Assembly (NCBI GenBank): GCA_950106755.1
Contig: OX467088.1
Coordinates: 1,100,001 to 1,164,000 of the forward strand
From: Climacium dendroides
Taxonomy: Eukaryota; Streptophyta; Bryopsida; Hypnales; Climaciaceae
Direction of reading: 5' to 3'
Length of the DNA stretch: 64,000 bases
Shown here: piece by piece, positions 56,932 through 64,000 of the stretch
Position numbering within the stretch: the first letter of the stretch is position 1
Layout: each line of letters begins with the position of its first letter
Program-made: the position numbers and the translations under genes
Notes under the pieces: generated by a model
Databases searched by the model: none
What the model saw: only the letters and a program-made list of their open reading frames with translations
What the model was told of the DNA's origin: nothing

Positions 56932-58600
56932 TTACAATCCTTCCTGTTCCGTTTCATACACTCGGGATCCAATGGTAGGGCTCTCATCAGGTCTCTCCAA
57001 CTGCTCGAAGACCTCATTTAGATTCCAGTTCCGTTCCCCATTCGTAGGTAGAACCGGATGTTCTTCCTCAGCTTCCGGGGAGTCCAAATCTATCGGCTGA
57101 TGTCCGGTCGAGGGCGTCTCCTTCTTTGCCCTGCTTGACTAGGGCGTCTTGTCCTTTCCAGGCTCCTGAGCTACGTCTTCCGAAAACAAGTCCGGAAGTG
57201 AAATCTCAGAGAGTCGGATCGGAATCTCCGTCAATTTCTAACTGCTCTCCACGATCCGGTCCGCCGACTCCCGTGCTTTGGATAGGAGCTTCTCTATCTA
57301 CTCCTCAAAATCGGTGAGGATGTGCACCACCCGGGTTCCAGATATCTTCTTGTCCTTGTGCACCTCCTCTTCGAACAGGCGCGCCTTGGTGACGGCGGCT
57401 CCGGGTCCTCCAAGCACGTCCTTCACTTCCACGGCCAACTTCTTCATTTCCTCTGCCATCTCCTTTGTCGCGGTGGCGTTCTCAAGCAACGCGAATAGTT
57501 CGGCCTTGAGGGTGTCCACCTCATCGTGCTGCCGCTTGCTGTCTTCCTTCATCTTCCGGATTGATAACACTCTCAGCCACCTTCCGTGGCAACTGGCTGT
57601 CCGGTTCCGCTCCGATTAATTCCGCGATCTCCCCGAGCGTCCGCTTCTTAACTTCCCAATCCGCTCGGATTCCACAGAGGATCCCAACCAACTCGTCGAA
57701 TGGATCTACGGTCCCGGATCTGGATGCCACATCCGGTCCGGTTGGAGTCTTACTTCTGTGTGGCCGCGGATGTCTCGGGGGCGTTCCTCGATTCCGAGCC
57801 GGTATGGTCTTCTGCCTCTTGGCGGGAACATACGGTTCCTCCTCTTCCTCTTCTTCTTCTTCTTCTTCCTCCTCGGTTTCGTTTCCGGAATCCGCTTCTT
57901 GGTCGGACTCGGATTCTCCGTACTTCATGGTCCGCTCTTGGGCCTTCCACACCTTCAACTCTACTTCCGTCAGCAGCTCTTGTTGCTGATAGAGGTGGTA
58001 AACATAAGGACACAGTGGGATAGCCCTACTTTTCCCCACTCTTGTAGTAAGCTGGAATACCAGATCAAAGAAGATCCGGCCCCAGTCTACTTTCCGGGTT
58101 CCGCTCAACGCTCCGAAAATCGTGTTAGCCAAGGTGATAGTCACCCTGGTGGGCTTTTCCGGATGCAAAACCGGAACCAGGAACTGGAGCAAGCGTTGCT
58201 CCTGGTCATCGAGGCAGTCTTCGACTGCGTAGCCGTCCTTTGGGTTTACTACGCTTCCGAACTTGCCCTGGACGAAATCATCCTTCCGGTTGGCCAGTCC
58301 GAGTCCTCCTGGCCGGAACCCGTATACGTCCCACCACAAAGCCTCGGTCCATTGGACCGGATTCCCTCTCATGGTGTTATCGAACTGATTCGATACGCCA
58401 CTCAGGATTTCTCTAACCATCCTCTCATCTTTGAAACCCCAAGGTTTCAAAGCTAACCCCTGACAACCCATCAACGACAAATCTTCTCTGAGCTCTCCCT
58501 GTTCCGGTTCCTTGGTCGGCATGACCGGAACCACTTTTCTAAGCTTTACTTCACTCGGGGGCGGGGTGTTAGAACCTCTCTTTCGGTTCAGCCGCGGCAT
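56932..58600 (-). pseudogene. ORF-C copy C2, longest open N-terminal part
   Basis: 359 codons are open from the ATG at 58600 (MPRLNRKRGSNTPPPSEVKLRK). The N-terminal domain is complete: MGCQGLALKPWGFKDERMVREIL, NPKDGYAVEDC, HPEKPTRVTITLANTIFGALSGTRKVDWGRIFFDLV and LCPYVYHLYQQQELL. A 14-residue Glu run, a basic stretch and QLPRKVAESVI follow. One frameshift near 57550 joins it to the coiled-coil frame (KRQHDEVDTLKAELFALLEN, VHKDKKISGTRVVHILTDFEE). Then come three TAG stops and the tail GERNWNLNEVFEQLE, ending in TAA at 56932-56934. This copy gives the best view of the family's start and domain order. A TATATAAAG box lies about 300 bases upstream. Confidence 0.8.
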
Positions 58601-59133
58601 GAGGGTAGCTCTTACCCGGTTTTCACTCTTCTACAGTCCTAACAAGGGAGCGCCGACACTTAGATGTTCCGCTCCACCTGTAAACTAACCTACTGGCATG
58701 CTCACACTTTTAGTTTCTCATGTATCCGCTCGCACTCAAGGTCTCACCCACTCATGTCCGGAGGAGATCTCTCTGTCTCACACCCCTCACCTCTTGTACT
58801 TCCTCTTCCTTGCCGTGGTCAACGATAGAAACGTCAAGTGCTAAATCAGGACATGACAACACGTGGAAATCCAGAGACCTGAAAATGGGCAGGGTCAGGC
58901 TTTATATAGTCCTGACGCCCTGGACTGCCTTTATGACCGGTTGGATATCCAGTTCGGTTCTTGACATCCGGTTATCTCCAATCCGGTCAACAAGATTCCG
59001 GTCGGAAATACTTATCCGGTTGTGCATCTAATCCGTTCCGCTTCTACCTAAAACCGGATTAGTTTCGTAAAGTCCTTTTGTGACTATTTTTTGGATTTTA
59101 TTTTTCTCTCTAGATGAATCCGGATACCTATTT
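58601..59133 (-). promoter_or_regulatory. leader and promoter region of ORF-C copy C2
   Basis: On the minus strand ACTATATAAAGCC (58897-58910) is an excellent TATA box about 300 bases before the ATG. The rest has ACCGGA/TCCGGT words typical of these units and no ORF. It separates C2 from the tail of C7. Confidence 0.6.
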
Positions 59134-60263
59134 CTAATCTCCGGTTCGCTCAAAAAGGTAAACAAATAAAAATAAAAAATATGAGTTGTCATACAGATAG
59201 TTTCTTCTCCTTATGGACTTCGTCGTCGAATAGCTTGGCCTTGGTGGCGGCGCCCCGGATCCTCCAAGAATGTCCTTCATCTGGTCCGCTACCCGTCGTA
59301 TTTCCTCTGTTATCTCCAATGTGGCGGCTACATCTTCTCTTAGGACGAGATTTTCCGCCTTCAAGGGATTTGCTTCTGTCTGTAGTCAGATTACTTCTTC
59401 CGCCCGCCTTCGATACTCAGCCAGATCGGTGATACAGTTGGCTACCTTCGTTGGTAGCTGGCTGTTCTGCGGCGCATCCACTAGTCTTTCGATCACCTGC
59501 AGGGTCAGATGCTTCACCTCCCAATCCACCCGGACATTGGAAAGAATGCCAATCACATTATTGAATGGATCCCGTGGATCCATTTCTTCCTCTATAACAC
59601 CCTTCCGTTTCTCATCCGGAGTTGACGGGCCATGACCTGGAGGTGTTCCTCGCCCATAGGGAGGAGTTGTCTTCTGTCGCTTGATCGACGGCATTACCTC
59701 TTCCTCCTCTTCTTCTGTTTCCGGATCCGAATCCGGAACCAATTCCGCTTCATCGTCTTCTTCTGATTCCCCATATTTCAGGAGAGCTCCCTCAGCCTTC
59801 CACTCCTTCTTTTCATCAATCGTTAGGAGTTGATGGTTGTGGTACAGATGGTACAAGTATGGGCATATGGCTGTAGCCCTACTCTTTCCTACCCTCCCGA
59901 TGAGCTGGGTTACCAAATCAAAAATGATCCGGGCCCAATCCACGTTCTGGGTTTCGCTCAAGGAACCGAAAATGGTATTCCCTAGGGTGATTGTTACCCT
60001 CGTCGGTTTCTCCAGATGGAGGATCGGAATCAGAAACCTCAAAAGACGACGGTGTCGGTCGTTTATGCAGTTGTCAACTACATATCCGTCCTTAGGGTTG
60101 GGAACGCCATGGAACTTCCCCCGAATGAATTCATCCTTTCAGCCAGCCATCCCAAGACCCCCTATCCGGAAATCATACACTCCTCTCCAGACTTCCTCAG
60201 TCCAGAGAGACGGATTCCCTCTCAAGGTGTTATCGAACTCATTGGACAATTTGCCCAAGACTT
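59134..60263 (-). pseudogene. ORF-C copy C7, 5' end cut by a CACTA element
   Basis: From the CACTA edge at 60263 the minus frame reads EVLGKLSNEFDNTLRGNPSLWTEEVW, NPKDGYVVDNC, HLEKPTRVTITLGNTIFGSL, NVDWARIIFDLVTQLIGRVGKS and ICPYLYHLYHNHQLL. An acidic linker, SIKRQKTTPPYGRGTP and QLPTKVANCITDLAEYRRRAEEVI follow. A stop at 59386 (TAG) is followed by the start of the coiled coil (LVLREDVAATLEITEEIRR), and homology ends near 59175. It is the closest relative of C2 in this window. The 5' ~70 codons were removed by, or lie beyond, the element starting at 60264. Confidence 0.77.
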
Positions 60264-60545
60264 CACTATAAGAAACCCGTGTTTTTCTCTGCGTTACGTT
60301 GTGACATCACCGTTACTTTTGACGTCACTACGTTTTTGGACGAACGCGTAGTTCAGGGACAATTTTTTGTGATGTCATCTGAAACGTCATAATAGACGTC
60401 AGGAAATATAGGAATGTCACTTTGAACGGACGTGTTTATCACTACGTCCAAAAAAATAAAGGACGTTTCAGATGACGTCCAAAAAAATACGAATCGGCCA
60501 CGTCAGCCACTGGTGCGTCTTTCACTACGGGCAAGTGCACTGTTG
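60264..60545 (+). mobile_element. left terminus of a second CACTA element
   Basis: CACTATAAGAAACCCG is a canonical CACTA terminus and interrupts ORF-C copy C7. The following 250 bases are dense in GACGTC/ACGTCC/TGACGT words, as expected for subterminal binding sites, including the inverted pair GTCATCTGAAACGTC (60376) and GACGTTTCAGATGAC (60463). The matching right end is not in the window. Candidate left duplication: CTT at 60261-60263. Confidence 0.68.
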
Positions 60546-60945
60546 GCACTGAGAGGGCAGGGGGGGTGCTGCCCTACAGGGAAAACACCTGATCAGTACA
60601 GGAAAGAGCTCCAGGGTGTAAAATTTCAGGCTTTCTGGGAGGATGTGAAGTCATGGGTACAAGGTAGGATGAAAGTGACATAGACACATGTAATGACTCA
60701 AGAAATGTGTTTTGGTGTTACAAGTCTAGGGTATGCCAAAATAAAAAGGATGTATAGAATTAAATATTTTAGGTCCTAAAACATGAAAGATGGGAAATAA
60801 AAATGGAGACTCATTGGGATAACCTTCTCATAGAGGTGAAGTTACGCAATATTATTTGGAGATGGGTTTTGAGAACAAAAAATGGGGATTACTTGGAAGT
60901 GTTGGGATCAATGTGTCATTATTCCATTGGCTTTGAAATTGCAAA
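60546..60945. other. non-coding interior next to the CACTA terminus
   Basis: There is a short ORF (60432-60683) without family resemblance and otherwise nothing recognisable. It is probably the interior of the CACTA element. Confidence 0.4.
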
Positions 60946-61450
60946 TTAGGCCCCATAAAATGGAGAGTGACTTGCAGTCCCCATAGTGAATTCCTTCCAA
61001 TGTTTTTTGGATTTACGGAGTTGGGATAAAATTAAATGGGGAAAAAATGAAATGGGGAGAATATAGGGGTGTCCAATTCAAATTCATTCCATTGGGATGG
61101 GGCTTGGGGGTCCCCCCAATATGGGGGTGAATGGTAGTACGGGAAGTGCGAAGAAGTGCTTTCCATTGGGGGTTCGTGGATGGCCCAAACAATTTGGGAG
61201 TAATTTGAAGTCCCCACAGTGAATTCTTCCCACTGCTTTTTGGATTTAGAGAGTTGGGAAAAAATTTAAATGGGGAGAACATGGGGGGGTTATGGCCAAG
61301 TTCATTCCATTGGGTTGAGGCTCGGGGGTTCCCCCCCCAAAATTGGGGTGAATGGTCGTGTGGGGAGTGCCAGGAAGTGCTTTCCCACCTGGATTTAGGG
61401 ATGGCCCAAACAATTTGGGAGTGACTTGCAGTCTCCATAGGGTGAAAGCA
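60946..61450. repeat. tandem repeat, unit about 221-233 bp
   Basis: GCCCAAACAATTTGGGAGT-type starts at about 61183 and 61404, with the first unit's homologous point at 60965, give periods of 233 and 221 bases and about 2.3 units. Units share TTCATTCCATTGGG, GGGGTGAATGG and GGAAGTGC. A detached partial unit is at about 62747-62890. ORFs over it on the minus strand are repeats, not genes. Confidence 0.83.
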
Positions 61451-63127
61451 CATTACGCCCCCCTACAAAGTACGTCAGAAAAATACTTTTTCAAGATGTA
61501 TTTATATAACGTACTTTTTTTAGATGAAATAAACATTATTTTCACTTTTCAATTGATCCAATTGGTAGGTACTTATGTAGAGAAGGTATTCTACCACATT
61601 CTAATCCAATTTAGTGTTTCATCCATCCTCTACAAAGTACTTTACCAACAATAAAAGCGTGTTAGGTTTGTAAAATAATTACAAATGACTTTGTACAGGC
61701 CAAATGAATGATAAAAAAAACACAATAGTTTGTACAAAGATAGAATATATATACTATGCAAGGGCTTCTTGGTCATAGTAGAACTATAATTACAATATCT
61801 ATTGGAATGTGGAAGTCAGATGGGCATTATCTTTTGCAGAGGAAAAAAGACACAAAAAATAATATTTACGTTCATTTTTTGATGAGTAAAGCACTACATT
61901 CACATATTGTAGCATGGCTATTGCTTAAATCTCCAAAATTTTGAATATTTGTTTGACTTTTTCCCTTGCTTCTATTCATGAAGAATTACTTATGGTTTAG
62001 GGTAGTTTTAAACTTTCAACTTCATCTCCACTCTTCGTTTTCAAATTTTAATTTTCTTTTAAAAATTACAATTTTATTTTTAAAAAATTATGAATTAATA
62101 TTATATACTGTGGCATGGTTTGCATAAAATGCTAATGTAGCGAATTCCCACAATCTAGGAACTTCAAGGAACTTCTGGGTTTCTTTTGGCTTCGATTATT
62201 TTTTAATGTATTGTACAATTAAAATATTTGACTTTGAATATTAATCTTAATCTGGAATTTGGGTACTACAGAGTTATGAACTTTAAATCTTCATGTTGGA
62301 AAATCGAGTTGAGAATCTAAGGGAAAAAATTCCCACGTGGCACTTCATTCTCATTTTTTAAAAATTCTTGAATAGAAGAAAGATCAAGATACAAGGCAAA
62401 TTTACATTATTAGTACCTCTAGGATAGCTTTGAATTGCACTAATCCCAATAGTGAGATTATTGTAGGAAGTAGAATTTGCATATAAGTTTCTTAAGGTTT
62501 GAAGTGACATGAATAACTAGAAATTGGGTTAACAGACTAAAATGCACTTCCAATAAACTCAAGTTCAAATGAAGATGTTCATTAAGAAACTCTTGTCTAT
62601 AAGTATGTTACTTTGTAATGGCAAGAATCTACAAGCATCCATTTAAAGTTTCTTTAAGTTCTAATGGTACTTCCACCAAGGTACTTTATATACTTCAAGT
62701 ATTTCATGTCCACTTGAAAATACTCTTGATTTTTGACGAATGTGTATTCAGTGTAGTGTGCTTTCACCCCATAGTGCATTCCTTCCATTGCTTTTCAGAT
62801 TTAGGGAGTTGGGAGGAAAATTAAATGGGGACAACATGGGGGTGTTCCGGCCAAGTTCATTCCATTGGCTTCTAGATGGGGAGATCTCTGCCCACAAAAA
62901 AATAGAGAGCACATTATGTACTCAGCCCAATCTGATTCATTACTATTTTCCACTCTTAGAATATGGTAGAACACAATAATTACAAGTACAACTCCTCTCA
63001 CTACTACGGAACATGGGATGTGACATTCCATTCTATACAAGACATTGATAATCCTTCTATTCAATGCATAGACGACTTCTTCCATTGCATCACCATGCTC
63101 TACTAAACAATCTTCGTAAGATCTATG
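61451..63127. other. AT-rich DNA with one detached satellite unit
   Basis: No gene was found. 62747-62890 carries a diverged piece of the 221-233-bp repeat. The rest shows no element ends. It is probably interior or flank of the CACTA element. Confidence 0.5.
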
Positions 63128-63535
63128 AGAAGGTCTTCTGCTAGCACATGCAAGTACCTAGACCTCGCTCTGGGGTGAAGGCAACAACAAATATGGTGTT
63201 TGAGACATTCTCTATGGAACTTTCACCTTAGAACTCCATGGGAAGGAAACAAAAAACTTTTTTACTGTAGTGAAAAGAACATTCAGAATGGAAGGTGCCC
63301 CAATTCGAGCGAGCATACCTGCCACCTTGGTTTAAATGTGTCCACTGGAATGTTATATCCAACGTCCTTTTCAACAAGCGTGTTAGAGTGGGCGTCCTCC
63401 TTGACATCCATTCGCACATCATGTGCAATGTCAACATTGACAATGACTGTGTAGCAGCCGTTTCATAACAGATGAGCCTCCATTTGCCTACTGCCGTCCA
63501 TCTCTCTCCTACTCACTTCAAGACCGCATCCATGG
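63128..63535. other. non-coding DNA downstream of the TNP2-like fragment
   Basis: No reading frame with family resemblance. It lies 3' of the DUF4216 fragment on the minus strand and may be its 3' untranslated region. Confidence 0.4.
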
Positions 63536-64000
63536 TCAAATGTATGTGCCACCATCTTCGGCCAGTTGCCTCTGAGGCTCCACGTCCACCAACTGAGGTT
63601 GCAAACCGGGGACGTCCGTGTCACTGCCAACATTAATTATGGTAGGCATAGGTTGGTTCACCTGTAGCTGCCCACGTCTGCCCCGGACATCTGTGCGACA
63701 CACAATTTTCCAACCTTGCCTGTGCGGATCATCGGAGAAGAATACTTGTTGACAATGCAATGGGAAAGCAAAAGAATCAGCGTGGACTCCGCCATCCATG
63801 CGAGTGAAGTTTGCTATTGTAAACCCATATTGGTCTTTGCAGATGTTTGCATATCGAGCATCTTCGTTTGATCGAACCCAATCGCACACCAACATTGTCG
63901 TGCAATGATTCCGGTAGTCCAACTCCAATATCTCCTAAATATACCCCACGCACTCATTGGTTCTCTCTATGGGTCGCCCATTGTAAAGCCCCCAACACAG
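63536..64000 (-). pseudogene. TNP2-type CACTA transposase fragment (DUF4216), running off the window
   Basis: The minus-strand frame enters from the right edge (LYNGRPIERTNECVGYI), meets a TAG at about 63936, and continues EILELDYRNHCTTMLVCDWV, DQYGFTIANFTRM, FAFPLHCQQVFFSDDPHRQGWKIVCRT to a stop at 63536. This is the DUF4216 pattern (LDYR ... DWV ... YGF ... NF ... QVFF.DDP...W.IV) found C-terminal to the TNP2 transposase domain in plant CACTA elements. The single TAG fits a Gln codon mutated by C-to-T, so the gene is probably dead unless an intron removes it. Orientation and position fit a gene whose 3' end points towards the CACTA terminus at 60264. Confidence 0.8.

Noticed and set aside
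57561..58456. Antisense ORFs of 142 and 232 codons opposite ORF-C copy C2.
   Set aside because: They are shadows of the Glu-rich coding frame on the other strand (poly-Ser/Phe/Leu) and have no counterpart in other copies.
1..60262. A reassigned stop codon (TAG or others read as Gln) could explain the many in-frame stops.
   Set aside because: TAG stands for Trp at three sites proven by paralogues and for Gln-like positions elsewhere; TGA and TAA also interrupt frames; and the one intact long ORF ends normally.
1..60262. U-to-C RNA editing, known from organelles of some seedless plants, might restore the stops.
   Set aside because: It could fix CAG- or CGA-derived stops but not TGG-derived TAG (14587, 14656, 34339), and these are nuclear transposon-like genes.
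61013..61453. A 146-codon minus-strand ORF with Pro/His/Ser-rich sequence.
   Set aside because: It is the translation of the 221-233-bp tandem repeat; the internal repetition explains the open frame.

Overview
This is eukaryotic nuclear DNA from the green-plant (streptophyte) lineage, in a large, repeat-rich genome. The evidence is TTTAGGG-type telomeric heptamers (13477-13511 and, degenerate, 28593-28619), two CACTA (En/Spm) transposons, Ty3 retrotransposon parts with a plant-type tRNA-Asp primer binding site, a DUF659-type hAT transposase, a DUF4216 fragment of a TNP2-like transposase, AT-rich spacers, and no bacterial operon or Shine-Dalgarno logic. I cannot name the species. I see no rRNA, tRNA gene, CRISPR or organelle insert.

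Layout. 1-1917 is a decayed DUF7869-type transposase-like gene. 2.7-11.6 kb is a nest of Ty3 debris: an integrase end on the minus strand, followed in the same direction by an extra ORF ('ORF-C', a globular N-terminal part, then an acidic linker, coiled coils and a basic tail), interrupted by a solo-LTR-like element and by an inverted-repeat element. A second ORF-C lies on the plus strand at 9285-11223. 13.5-35 kb is the unusual part. Six gene units (B1 at 14194 plus, kinase-like at 20471 minus, hAT at 23372 minus, RING-H2 at 27900 minus, B2 at 31014 plus, kinase-like at 33400 plus) each have a very CpG-rich island of GTCCG/CGGAC words just 5' of the ORF. In four of them the island runs straight into a TATA-like box 180-220 bp before the ATG. 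36-60 kb is a second Ty3 nest with six more ORF-C copies in both orientations, one gag gene with three zinc knuckles, a primer binding site, LTRs and two TG...CA insertions with 5-bp target duplications. 60.26-64 kb looks like the left part of a large CACTA element with a TNP2-type gene running in from the right edge.

Only the 498-codon kinase-like gene at 18975-20471 is an uninterrupted long ORF. Almost every other gene keeps one reading frame over 0.5-3.5 kb but is broken by stop codons, mostly TAG, that are explained by C-to-T or G-to-A changes. At three sites a paralogue in this window shows that a Trp codon became TAG. In the second kinase copy the catalytic Asp has become Asn by the same kind of change. 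This points to decay by cytosine deamination rather than by indels.

The best candidate for an undescribed system is the 13.5-35 kb cluster. Its unrelated proteins are a divergent protein kinase, a RING-H2/coiled-coil protein, and Gly/Tyr-rich proteins that share a new ~100-residue N-terminal domain with the RING protein. All sit behind the same kind of GTCCG island with partly shared core-promoter sequence. Whether they are cargo of a mobile element or an expanded host family cannot be settled from this window.
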